From positions 16,896 through 43,501 of the forward strand of contig DDZS01000041.1 of assembly GCA_002346425.1 (NCBI GenBank): DNA of 26,606 nucleotides, read 5' to 3'. A program made the translations under genes and the position numbers. Positions 1-7,190 of the stretch are shown here, one piece after another. The number at the start of each line of letters is the position of its first letter. Position 1 is the stretch's first letter. The notes beneath the pieces were generated by a model, which saw nothing but the letters and a program-made list of their open reading frames with translations, made no database searches and was not told the DNA's origin. This stretch comes from Alphaproteobacteria bacterium UBA3002 (GTDB lineage: Bacteria > Pseudomonadota > Alphaproteobacteria > Rickettsiales > UBA3002).

Positions 1-482
1 CCCCCGCCATAGACGCCAATCATAAATTGCGCGAAGCGTGATAAAAACCAGCCAATTCTGCCCAAATCAGGCTGTTTTTCCGGGTGGACGGCCAGCCATG
101 AAATCCCTTTTTTACCGAAGGTAAATACCATGGTAGCGCCAAGCATTAACCATGGCACCATGGCTTTGAAGGTTTCGACTGGGGTCCACAGTAGCAATAG
201 CGACCCACACAGACTGCCAATCGTCGCGATGATGGCAAAGCGCGGAATATGCTCGCGCTCCTGTTTGACCTCCTGCCAGTAGCCGCCCACGGCCGCCGTC
301 GCGCCGAGCCAAGTGCCAAGCTTATTGGTGGTATTGGCAATAGTGGGGTTCAGCCCAAAAAAAACGAGCAGTGGAAACAGAAAAAAGGTGCCGCCTCCAG
401 CAATCGCATTCAGCGCCGCCCCGGCAATCCCGGCGAGAATAAGGATGGGGTAATGGAGAAATTCGCTGCTGAGCACATCCAT
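1..482 (-). CDS. Sulfite exporter TauE/SafE family membrane protein (3' end missing)
   Basis: The first about 160 residues of an integral inner-membrane protein; the gene runs off the left edge. The reading frame is open from the ATG at 482 to base 1. The N-terminal half matches the TauE/SafE (DUF81) pattern: a hydrophobic helix leading into a glycine-rich segment (AGGGTFFLFPLLVFFGLNP), then ANTTNKLGT, followed by more hydrophobic helices around residues 65-85 and 95-110. Family members are multi-pass transporters linked to efflux of sulfite, sulfonates or other small anions; the substrate cannot be told from sequence. The start codon overlaps the folD stop by one base (TAATG), so it is probably translated by reinitiation after folD. 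The family is well supported; substrate and full length are unknown. Confidence 0.8.
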   Translation of the reverse strand, partial: MDVLSSEFLHYPILILAGIAGAALNAIAGGGTFFLFPLLVFFGLNPTIANTTNKLGTWLGATAAVGGYWQEVKQEREHIPRFAIIATIGSLCGSLLLLWTPVETFKAMVPWLMLGATMVFTFGKKGISWLAVHPEKQPDLGRIGWFLSRFAQFMIGVYGG

Positions 483-1360
483 TATGGCAGCAATTCAACC
501 GCCTGCGGGGCTTGCAGCATGATGGCGGCTTGCAGGGTGTTGCGTAAGAGGCAAGCGATGGTCATGGGGCCGACGCCGCCGGGGACCGGGGTGATGGCGG
601 CCGCTTTCTGAGAGACTTCGTCGAACGCCACATCGCCGATGAGTTTGCCTTCCTCCGTGCGATTGATGCCGACGTCGATCACGATCGCACCTTCTTTCAC
701 CCAGTCGGCCTTCACCATTTCCGGGCGGCCCACAGCGGCGATCACAATGTCGGCCTGCGCGCAGAGCGACTCGATATGTTTGGTGCGCGAATGGCAGATG
801 GTCACCGTGGCGTTGTAGTTGACCAGCAATTGCGCCATCGGTTTGCCAACGATGTTGGACCGGCCAATGACGACCGCGTGCTTGCCGGATAAATCCTCGC
901 CCAGTTGATCCTGCAACAACATCAGGCACCCAAGGGGGGTGCAGGAGACCATCGCATCGTGCTGACCGGTGGCGAGTTTGCCGGTGTTGACGACATGAAA
1001 TCCGGCGACATCCTTGGCGGGGTCGATGGCGTTGATGATGGCCTGTTCGTTGATGCCTTCGGGCAGGGGAAGCTGGACAAGAATCCCATGCACATCGGGC
1101 CGGGCGTTCAATTCTTCGATGAGATAGAGCAGGTCTTCCTGACTGGTTTCGACGGGCAGTTGATAATCGAAACTGTTCATCCCGCATTCAACCGTTTGTT
1201 TTTTCTTGTTTCGTACATAAACCGAACTGGCAGGATCTTCGCCAACTAACACGACCGCAAGACCGGGAGTGACATCGTATTGAGCTTTCAGCTGAGCAAC
1301 GCGATCTTTCAGCGTTTCCCTTAAGTTTGCGGCAAAGGCTTTTCCGTCGATCAGCTGCAT
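482..1360 (-). CDS. folD: Bifunctional methylenetetrahydrofolate dehydrogenase / methenyltetrahydrofolate cyclohydrolase FolD
   Basis: FolD (292 aa) interconverts 5,10-methylene-, 5,10-methenyl- and 10-formyl-tetrahydrofolate in the cytosol, using NADP. Visible signatures are the catalytic Tyr48-x3-Lys52 in SSVYVRNKKKQ, the substrate-binding segment LVQLPLPEGINEQ, KDVAGFHVVNTGKL, the nucleotide-binding VIGRSNIVGKPMAQLL, and a C-terminal TPVPGGVGPMT. The length is normal for the family. I place the start at the ATG at 1360 (MQLIDGKAFA), which has a GGAG ribosome-binding site six bases upstream. A longer in-frame extension to 1594 runs through the intergenic region and into the divergent gene, and is not FolD-like. 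It is the first gene of a two-gene unit with the TauE/SafE gene, and divergent from the HD-domain gene at 1439. Confidence 0.96.
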   Translation of the reverse strand: MQLIDGKAFAANLRETLKDRVAQLKAQYDVTPGLAVVLVGEDPASSVYVRNKKKQTVECGMNSFDYQLPVETSQEDLLYLIEELNARPDVHGILVQLPLPEGINEQAIINAIDPAKDVAGFHVVNTGKLATGQHDAMVSCTPLGCLMLLQDQLGEDLSGKHAVVIGRSNIVGKPMAQLLVNYNATVTICHSRTKHIESLCAQADIVIAAVGRPEMVKADWVKEGAIVIDVGINRTEEGKLIGDVAFDEVSQKAAAITPVPGGVGPMTIACLLRNTLQAAIMLQAPQAVELLP

Positions 1361-1370
1361 AAATGTCTCC

Positions 1371-1382
1371 AAATTGTCATAC
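1371..1382. repeat. 12-bp sequence shared with the ferredoxin reductase upstream region (copy 1)
   Basis: AAATTGTCATAC lies ten bases upstream of the folD start, within the divergent folD / HD-protein intergenic region. The identical 12-mer recurs at 3577-3588, directly upstream of the ferredoxin-NADP reductase start and in the same orientation relative to the gene. On the gene strand it reads GTATGACAATTT and contains TATGAC, a possible -10 element. It could be a promoter core, an operator half-site, or chance. Confidence 0.35.
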
Positions 1383-1438
1383 TTTCTGCGGCAAAAAACA
1401 CTATTGTGCAGGCGATTGCAACGAAATAAGGCCGCATA

Positions 1439-2548
1439 ATGGGCGACAACCCGTTTACCTATCGACATGATTTGGTGCCCGACTCGCCCTTGGTGGCGGT
1501 CGCGCTGCGCATTGCGCAAGGCGCGCATAAGGGGCAGTCGCGCAATAAGGCCGACCCGTCGATCGCGTATATTTCGCATCCGATTATGGTGCATGACTTA
1601 TTGCGGCATTTCGGAATTGCGGATGATATTACGTTGGCTGTCGCGCTATTGCACGATGTACTGGAAGATAACCTGCGTTATGTGATGGACCCGGATAAGC
1701 TCGTATATGAGCTGAGTCTTGGGTTGCAGGACGCCGGATACAAAGATGCCGAAGAGATTGCCTATTATATTTACGATTGCTGCGAAGAGGTGACCAACGC
1801 GCATCACATGACAGAGAGTAAGCGGCATTGGCAGGTCGATCACGTCGGCCAAATGTCCTACATCGCAGCGTTGATAAAAATCGTCGATCAAATGGCTTCG
1901 GCCCTATGCCATATCAACATGGCAAATACGCCGGAACTGGAAGACAAGGAATGGCTTAGCGGGCAACGCTATAAAAATATGAATGTGGTGTTAGCTGCGC
2001 AAGACGATCGGAGGTCGCTGACCTTCTGGGGCAACTTATACAAAGTGCTGTTCGATTATGACATGAAAATCATTTATGCCGACACCCCGGAAGCGGCTGA
2101 CCAATTACGCCACGATTTCTCGTTTGAGCGCGCCGTAGAAGATGCAAAGAAATTGAAAAAACCGCACATCGTGCAACCCTATGAGACCGTTGAGGCAATG
2201 AATGCCGATATCATTGCAAAAGGCGTAATCAGTGTAGATTTCGACAAAAAAGGCAATATTTGTTCCTATGCCTGCCTGAGCAATCCGTTAAGCGATAAAA
2301 GTGAACCGCGGAATCAGGCCAGTATTAAGCTAGTCGCTGGATTAGAGGCCACGACGCTGGAACGGCGGGTGCAGGTTGGCCATCGGGAAGTGGTGAATAA
2401 ACGAATGGTACGAGTGAACAAAATCAGCCCGCCCATTGCGCCGAATGATTTTTTGCAGATCGCCAGAGCCGCAGATGCGGTCAGCTTTAATATGCAAACC
2501 TTTATTTATGATAAAGGGCGGGAATTAAACGCCGGTCGTCCCCGCTAA
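1439..2548 (+). CDS. HD-domain protein related to the hydrolase domain of RelA/SpoT, with unknown C-terminal half
   Basis: 369 aa, soluble. Residues about 17-160 resemble the (p)ppGpp-hydrolase HD domain of RelA/SpoT homologues: a GQSR segment (32-35), His47 in AYISHP, His72-Asp73 with Glu76-Asp77 in LLHDVLED, and the last metal-ligand region IKIVDQMAS with Asp150. Where SpoT has KLADRLHN, this protein has KIVDQMAS, so the Asn that contacts the nucleotide is Ser. There is no synthetase, TGS or ACT domain. Residues about 185-369 match nothing I recognise. It may hydrolyse (p)ppGpp or another nucleotide, or may have lost activity. It is divergent from folD and ends one base before the convergent ferredoxin reductase stop. 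The ATG at 1439 has only a weak AAGG upstream. The HD assignment is good; the function is open. Confidence 0.8.
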   Translation: MGDNPFTYRHDLVPDSPLVAVALRIAQGAHKGQSRNKADPSIAYISHPIMVHDLLRHFGIADDITLAVALLHDVLEDNLRYVMDPDKLVYELSLGLQDAGYKDAEEIAYYIYDCCEEVTNAHHMTESKRHWQVDHVGQMSYIAALIKIVDQMASALCHINMANTPELEDKEWLSGQRYKNMNVVLAAQDDRRSLTFWGNLYKVLFDYDMKIIYADTPEAADQLRHDFSFERAVEDAKKLKKPHIVQPYETVEAMNADIIAKGVISVDFDKKGNICSYACLSNPLSDKSEPRNQASIKLVAGLEATTLERRVQVGHREVVNKRMVRVNKISPPIAPNDFLQIARAADAVSFNMQTFIYDKGRELNAGRPR

Positions 2549-2549
2549 A

Positions 2550-3575
2550 TTACGCTGCATTTGGCACGCCTTTGCTGGTTGAATATTCGAAGTGGAATGT
2601 TGTTTCGGGATAAAGTTGCGCGCGGATGGCATGCGTGGCCATTGCTGCTTCCGAAAAGCCGCACAGGATGAGTTTTAGCTTATTGGCATAGGTCGCGATA
2701 TCGCCGATGGCATAAATACCTGCAGTGGAGGTTTCGCAAGTGGCGGCATCCACCGTGATCAGGCTTTTGGAAATATTTAAGCCCCATTCGGCAATGGGTC
2801 CAAGTTCCATCGCTAACCCATAGAAAGGTAACAGGTAGTCCGCTTCCAGGTCGCGTGCTTCCCCATCGAGCGTTTTTACGCGCACGGCTTCCAGCTGACC
2901 TTCGCTGCCTACCAGACTATCGAGCTGGTAGGGCACGACGAGTTCGACCTTACCGTCGAGCACCAATTCACGCATTTGTTTCTCAGATTCGGGCAGCGCG
3001 CGAAATTTGTCGCGGCGATGCACCAGATACACTTTTTCCGCTTCATGCGCTAAGATATTGGTCCAATCCAGCGCCGAGTCGCCGCCTCCGGCAATCACCA
3101 CGCGCTTGCCTTTATACATCTGTTTACGGGTGACCATGTAGCGCACAAAACCGGTTTCCTCATACGCTTCAATTCCTTCAAGCGGGGGACGGTTAGGGCC
3201 AAACGCGCCGCAGCCGGCGGCAATGATCACCGCGGCGGCACGGATTTCTACCCCTTTGGAGGTGGTTAGCGTAAAATCGCCCGCTTCCCCTTCAATGCGG
3301 GTGACTTGCTGGCCAAGATGATAAATGGGGTCAAACGGGGCTGCCTGTGCTTCCAGCTGCTCAATCAGTTCCATTGCCGGTAATTCGGGGTGGGCTGGAA
3401 TATCGTAAATCGGCTTTTCCGGATAGAGCGCGGTGCATTGGCCGCCAATCGAATCCAGCGCATCGATTACCTGTGGTTTAAACCCTAACATTCCGGCCTG
3501 AAACGCGGCGAAAAGACCCACAGGCCCGGCACCGATAATGGCAATAGTGGCTTCGTGATGTGTGTGCGATGTCAT
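2550..3575 (-). CDS. Ferredoxin--NADP+ reductase, thioredoxin-reductase-like (YumC type)
   Basis: 341-aa cytosolic flavoenzyme predicted to move electrons between NADPH and ferredoxin/flavodoxin. The FAD-binding GAGPVG lies at residues 15-20, followed by the family signature GGQCTALYPEKPIYDIP. The NADPH site is IAGGGDSALDW (161-171) with downstream HRRDKFRA (186-193), and the C-terminal FAD segment reads YAIGDIATY. The fold is that of thioredoxin reductase, but the CxxC redox pair is absent, which defines the ferredoxin-reductase branch. The ATG at 3575 has no Shine-Dalgarno sequence, but a TATGAC hexamer ends six bases upstream, so the message may be leaderless. A four-codon minicistron (ATGACAATTTCATGA) also ends on this start codon. 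The gene is convergent with the HD-domain gene with one base between their stops. Confidence 0.93.
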   Translation of the reverse strand: MTSHTHHEATIAIIGAGPVGLFAAFQAGMLGFKPQVIDALDSIGGQCTALYPEKPIYDIPAHPELPAMELIEQLEAQAAPFDPIYHLGQQVTRIEGEAGDFTLTTSKGVEIRAAAVIIAAGCGAFGPNRPPLEGIEAYEETGFVRYMVTRKQMYKGKRVVIAGGGDSALDWTNILAHEAEKVYLVHRRDKFRALPESEKQMRELVLDGKVELVVPYQLDSLVGSEGQLEAVRVKTLDGEARDLEADYLLPFYGLAMELGPIAEWGLNISKSLITVDAATCETSTAGIYAIGDIATYANKLKLILCGFSEAAMATHAIRAQLYPETTFHFEYSTSKGVPNAA

Positions 3576-3576
3576 G

Positions 3577-3588
3577 AAATTGTCATAC
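3577..3588. repeat. 12-bp sequence shared with the folD upstream region (copy 2)
   Basis: AAATTGTCATAC, identical to 1371-1382, here one base upstream of the ferredoxin reductase ATG. Its core TGTCATA recurs 26 bases further on (3607-3613) inside a short inverted repeat, TCTGT-CATA-ACAGA (3605-3618). It may be a promoter element or operator shared by the two minus-strand genes; this is an inference from sequence identity only. Confidence 0.35.
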
Positions 3589-3622
3589 CTAATTTAATTT
3601 GAAATCTGTCATAACAGACTTC

Positions 3623-4024
3623 ATGAAAATGCCAAGCTCTCAGGCGGATAATATACATAGTGTCCAACCAAATCTTACTGCGCGTTTAGGAGTGATTTTT
3701 GAGGGTGCGAAGGTAACGACGCATCGCATCCAATATCCACCCTTTCCTGGACAACGCGAATACCGAATTGCGCTAAACCCTTCTTATACGATGTATGCGA
3801 CCATAGATAAGTTTGCGCGCAAGAAATGGTCGCGCCCGGATAATGGTATTCATGCCGCGTATTGGGACGATGTTCGGTGTACGCTTAATCTGCGGTTTGA
3901 GCCCGGTCGCGAAGAAGAGGCGCTGCAGGTGTTGAAAGACAAGGCGGCCCCTTTCATGCAACTTTGCCAAGTGAATCAACAGCCTTTCATGCAAAACTTA
4001 CGCGAAGCTAATCGCGGGCGTTAG
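3623..4024 (+). CDS. Hypothetical protein
   Basis: About 133 aa from the ATG at 3623. Other possible starts are a TTG at 3599 and an ATG at 3629, and none has a visible ribosome-binding site. I do not recognise the family. There is no signal peptide or membrane segment. The protein is basic and aromatic-rich, with a central stretch (YPPFPGQREYRIALNPSY) and a WDDVRCTLNLRFEPG segment followed by an amphipathic helix, suggesting a small alpha/beta fold. Codon choice resembles its neighbours and the frame is open throughout, which supports a real gene. It is divergent from the ferredoxin reductase and lies upstream of the acyl-CoA ligase with 56 bases between, so it could be a single gene or the first gene of that unit. 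Confidence 0.6.
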   Translation: MKMPSSQADNIHSVQPNLTARLGVIFEGAKVTTHRIQYPPFPGQREYRIALNPSYTMYATIDKFARKKWSRPDNGIHAAYWDDVRCTLNLRFEPGREEEALQVLKDKAAPFMQLCQVNQQPFMQNLREANRGR

Positions 4025-4027
4025 CAG

Positions 4028-4045
4028 GTGCGAAATGCTTCGCGC
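4028..4045. repeat. Inverted repeat (hairpin) upstream of the acyl-CoA ligase
   Basis: GTGCGAA-ATGC-TTCGCGC forms a seven-pair stem (one G-T wobble) with a four-base loop. It lies four bases after the preceding stop codon and 35 bases before the ligase ATG. No run of T follows on either strand, so it is not a standard intrinsic terminator. It could be an operator, a message-stabilising hairpin or chance. Confidence 0.4.
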
Positions 4046-4080
4046 TAGGCGGGGCCAGAAAAATATGTTAGCTTTTGGCC

Positions 4081-5772
4081 ATGGACTACCCATGGCTGGC
4101 ACATTACCCGGAAGGGATTGACTGGTTCGCGCCGATTCCGGCGAAACCGCTCTATTGTATCTTAGACGAGACCGTCAGCCGCTTTCCTGACAACATTGCG
4201 ATCGATTTTATGGGCAAGGAATACAGCTATTCCAAGCTTGGTGAGATGGTGAATCGCGTTGCCGCAGGTTTGCAGGCGATCGGGGTGAAACGCGAAAGCA
4301 AAGTCGGGCTGTTTATGCCCAACTGCCCGCAATTTATTGTCTTGTATTATGCGATTCTAAAAGCGGGCGGTACGGTGGTGAATTTTAACCCGCTCTATTC
4401 GGAGCGCGAAATTCGCCATCAGATTGAAGACGCGCAGGTCGACATTATGTGCACGCTTAATCTGCGCCAGCTCTATCCAAAGCTGAAACCGTTTATCGAT
4501 GATGGCACGTTGAAAAAAACCGTGGTCGGCTATTTTCAGGAAGCGTTACCGCTGACCAAAGCGGCGCTATACACCATGGCGAAGGCCAAAGATTTATACA
4601 TTCCGCCAAAGAATGATCAGCATGTGACGTTCAACGAATTATGGTCGCATGATCCCATTAACGAAGACGCAGTTCCGGTGACCTTGCCGCATGAACATAT
4701 CGCGGTTATTCAATATACGGGCGGGACGACGGGGCTACCTAAGGGGGCGATGCTCACTCACGCCAATGTCTATGGCAATACGGTGCAATCCGGACGGTGG
4801 TTGGTCGGCGATTTGAAAGACGGCGAAGAAACCATCATGGCCGTGCTGCCGTTTTTCCATGTCTTTGCGATGACGGTCTGTTTGAACCTGGCGATTGCGC
4901 ATGGCTATAAAATTATTCCGCACCCGCGCTTTGAATTGAAGATGTTGCTCAACGATATTCAGTCGAAAAAACCGACACTATTTCCCGGTGTGTCGACCTT
5001 GTATGCCACGATCAACAACTACAAGGCGCTGGAAAAATACGATCTTTCTTCCATCAAAAAATGCATTTCCGGCGGTGGGCCTTTACCGCTTGAGGTGCAG
5101 CAGCGGTTTGAGAAACTCACCAAATGCGCGCTGGTTGAAGGCTACGGCTTAACCGAAGCGTCGCCGGTAACGCATTGTAATCCACTGGAAGGGGATCGCC
5201 CGGAAGGTTCCATCGGATTCCCATTGCCGGGTACGATTTGCGAAGTCATTGATCTGGAAGATCACGTGACGCCGATGCCGGTTGGTGAAGTGGGTGAAAT
5301 CTGTATCCGCGGGCCGCAAGTGATGAAGGCCTATCTCAATCAGCCAGAAGAAACCGGAATGGTCCTGCGCAACGGTCGCCTGCATACGGGCGATGTCGGT
5401 AAGATGGATGAGAAGGGCTTTTTCTATATCGTTGATCGCCTGAAGGAAATGATCATCGTCGGTGGCTACAATGTCTATCCTCGTAATGTCGAAGAAGTGA
5501 TTTATCAGCATGAGGCAGTGGCTGAATGCGCGGTGTTAGGTTTCGAGCACCCTAAACGCGGCGAAATGATTAAAGCCTTTGTCGTGTTGAAAGACGGCCA
5601 AAAAGTCAGCGAGAATGAAATGAAAGGATTCTGCCGCGAGCGGATGACGCGTTATGCCGTGCCGCACGAATTCGAGTTTCGCAATGAATTACCCAAATCT
5701 CCGATCGGTAAAATTCTGAAAAAAGAATTGAAAGCCGAAGAACTCGATAAGGCAGCGCAGAGTGCGGACTAG
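4081..5772 (+). CDS. fadD: Long-chain fatty-acid--CoA ligase
   Basis: 563 aa, ANL adenylate-forming superfamily. It activates fatty acids to acyl-CoA with ATP at the cytosolic face of the inner membrane, the entry step of beta-oxidation. Motifs, numbered from the ATG: AMP-binding P-loop YTGGTTGLPKGAML (about 212-225), the FFHVFAMT substrate-channel segment, YGLTEAS (about 355-361), TGD (about 436-438), the fatty-acyl-CoA synthetase signature DRLKEMIIVGGYNVYPRNVE, and the C-terminal catalytic lysine in PKSPIGKILKKEL. The length is typical of FadD. The ATG at 4081 is preferred; an in-frame TTG lies two codons upstream. No strong ribosome-binding site is visible, but TATGTT at 4064-4069 could be a -10 element giving a very short leader. 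It precedes the thiolase/FadN operon. Confidence 0.93.
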   Translation: MDYPWLAHYPEGIDWFAPIPAKPLYCILDETVSRFPDNIAIDFMGKEYSYSKLGEMVNRVAAGLQAIGVKRESKVGLFMPNCPQFIVLYYAILKAGGTVVNFNPLYSEREIRHQIEDAQVDIMCTLNLRQLYPKLKPFIDDGTLKKTVVGYFQEALPLTKAALYTMAKAKDLYIPPKNDQHVTFNELWSHDPINEDAVPVTLPHEHIAVIQYTGGTTGLPKGAMLTHANVYGNTVQSGRWLVGDLKDGEETIMAVLPFFHVFAMTVCLNLAIAHGYKIIPHPRFELKMLLNDIQSKKPTLFPGVSTLYATINNYKALEKYDLSSIKKCISGGGPLPLEVQQRFEKLTKCALVEGYGLTEASPVTHCNPLEGDRPEGSIGFPLPGTICEVIDLEDHVTPMPVGEVGEICIRGPQVMKAYLNQPEETGMVLRNGRLHTGDVGKMDEKGFFYIVDRLKEMIIVGGYNVYPRNVEEVIYQHEAVAECAVLGFEHPKRGEMIKAFVVLKDGQKVSENEMKGFCRERMTRYAVPHEFEFRNELPKSPIGKILKKELKAEELDKAAQSAD

Positions 5773-5798
5773 TCACTGGCGTCGCCTCATGCTATATT
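5770..5798 (+). promoter_or_regulatory. Candidate sigma-70-type promoter for the thiolase operon
   Basis: TAGTCA (5770-5775, four of six matches to TTGACA) is followed, after a 17-base spacer, by TATATT (5793-5798, five of six matches to TATAAT). It lies 28 bases upstream of the thiolase ATG, and its -35 box overlaps the stop codon of the acyl-CoA ligase. The fit is reasonable but based only on pattern matching. Confidence 0.42.
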
Positions 5799-5826
5799 CA
5801 CCTCAAAAGAACAATAGGGAGCTATT

Positions 5827-6939
5827 ATGACCTCAGCCGTGATTTGCGGATATGCCCGCTCACCCTTTACGCCCGCGAAAAAAGGCGGTCTGGCCAAAGT
5901 GCGGCCGGATGATTTGGCCGCCGCCGTGATCAAAGGATTGATCGCGAAAACCGGCGTGAAAGGCGAGGCGATTGAAGACCTGATTTGCGGCAACGCATTT
6001 CCGGAAGGTGAGGCGGGGCTTAACCTTGGCCGCATGCTGGTGTTTCTCTCTGGCCTGCCGAACAGCGTGGCGGGGCAAACCGTCAATCGCTGGTGCGGCT
6101 CGTCGATGGAAGCGATTCATATTGCCGCAGGTAATATCTGTACCGGCAAAGGCGAAGTGTTCATTGCTGCGGGTGTGGAGTCGATGACGCGGATTCCGAT
6201 GGGCGGGTATAATCCGCTGCCGAATCCGTCGCTGTATGCGTCGATGCCTGAAGCCTATTTATCGATGGGGCTAACGGCGGAAAATGTCGCGAAGAAATAT
6301 GACCTGCCGCGTGACGCGCAGGAACAATTTGCGATTGCCAGCCATCAAAAAGCGGCGAAAGCCGATATGTCCGATGAGATCATTGAAGTGGCGGGGGTGA
6401 AAGCCGATGGCTGTATCCGTCCGGATTCTAAACCGGAAGATCTGGCAAAACTCGACCCAGCCTTTGATGTGTATGGCACGATTACGGCGGGAACATCGTC
6501 ACCTTTGACGGATGGTGCGGCGGCCGTGTTAGTTACGTCGGAAGCCTATGCGGATGCGAATGGACTGCCGAAACTGGCGCGCATCAAATCCATGGCGGTC
6601 AAAGGACTGGAGCCCGGCGTGATGGGGTTAGGGCCGATTGGCGCATCGCAGGCAGCGCTAGAAAAAGCAGGTATAAAAGTGGGCGATCTCGATATCATCG
6701 AAATCAACGAAGCCTTTGCCGCGCAATCGATTCCGTGCTGCAATGAACTCGGTTTCGATATGAGCAAAGTGAACATCGAAGGCGGTGCGATTGCGCTTGG
6801 CCATCCACTCGGCGCATCGGGTGCGCGCATCACTGGTAAAGCCGCAAAATTGCTGCACCGTGATGGCGGGAAATATGCGCTCGCGACCGCTTGCATCGGC
6901 GGCGGGATGGGCATCGCCACGGTGTTGGAAGCGGTATGA
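5827..6939 (+). CDS. fadA: Acetyl-CoA C-acyltransferase (3-ketoacyl-CoA thiolase)
   Basis: 370 aa. It cleaves 3-ketoacyl-CoA with CoA to acetyl-CoA plus a shortened acyl-CoA, the last step of beta-oxidation. The catalytic set is complete: nucleophile Cys90 in NRWCGSS, the NEAFA motif at 294-298, His326 in GHPLGASG and Cys356 in CIGGGMG. The GTITAG...SSPLTDGAA segment is usual for degradative thiolases. At 370 residues it is slightly shorter than the roughly 390 of many FadA proteins, but no motif is lost. GGGAG lies six bases before the ATG. Its stop overlaps the start of the small cysteine-rich gene (ATGA). The company of an acyl-CoA ligase and a FadN-type enzyme supports a beta-oxidation rather than a biosynthetic role. 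Confidence 0.94.
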   Translation: MTSAVICGYARSPFTPAKKGGLAKVRPDDLAAAVIKGLIAKTGVKGEAIEDLICGNAFPEGEAGLNLGRMLVFLSGLPNSVAGQTVNRWCGSSMEAIHIAAGNICTGKGEVFIAAGVESMTRIPMGGYNPLPNPSLYASMPEAYLSMGLTAENVAKKYDLPRDAQEQFAIASHQKAAKADMSDEIIEVAGVKADGCIRPDSKPEDLAKLDPAFDVYGTITAGTSSPLTDGAAAVLVTSEAYADANGLPKLARIKSMAVKGLEPGVMGLGPIGASQAALEKAGIKVGDLDIIEINEAFAAQSIPCCNELGFDMSKVNIEGGAIALGHPLGASGARITGKAAKLLHRDGGKYALATACIGGGMGIATVLEAV

Positions 6940-7190
6940 TATCGGTGCTGCTACCGTTACTATTTGCCATGCAGGCGCCACCTCCGGATTACCGCCATTG
7001 TGCTGCCGATAATGAATGTGTCGCGGTGTTTGGTATTTGTCAATTCGAGGCGGTGAACCGGCGCTATGCCAAAACGCTGGGTGCGCAATGGCGGGAAGAG
7101 CTAAAGCGCGTTAAATGCGCCTATCGCGCGGATATGACGCCGCCGAATGTCCAATGTGTGAATCAAATCTGTGAACAGGTAAACCAATGA
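6936..7190 (+). CDS. Small exported cysteine-rich protein, unknown function
   Basis: 84 aa. A short hydrophobic N-terminus (MISVLLPLLFAMQA) looks like a signal peptide, leaving a mature peptide of about 70 residues starting near PPPDY. The mature part has six cysteines, in YRHC, NECVAV, GICQF, VKCAY and QCVNQICEQ, consistent with three disulfides formed in the periplasm. The start at 6936 is chosen because it overlaps the thiolase stop by ATGA; a longer in-frame extension begins inside the thiolase gene and would bury the signal peptide. Its own stop overlaps the next start, again by ATGA, so it is locked between two cytosolic beta-oxidation enzymes. I recall similar small secreted proteins with a C..D..C...G.C pattern but no established function. 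Confidence 0.75.
   Translation: MISVLLPLLFAMQAPPPDYRHCAADNECVAVFGICQFEAVNRRYAKTLGAQWREELKRVKCAYRADMTPPNVQCVNQICEQVNQ

Noticed and set aside
495..1187. Arg-rich frame of 230 codons on the minus strand overlapping folD
   Set aside because: An alternative frame of folD with arginine- and histidine-rich composition typical of an out-of-frame reading.
1361..1594. Upstream extension of folD to 1594
   Set aside because: The extra residues run through the intergenic region into the divergent gene and do not resemble FolD; the GGAG-supported ATG at 1360 gives the normal length.
6891..6935. Upstream extension of the cysteine-rich small gene
   Set aside because: It would lie inside the thiolase gene and place a basic stretch before the hydrophobic signal segment; the ATGA overlap start at 6936 is better.
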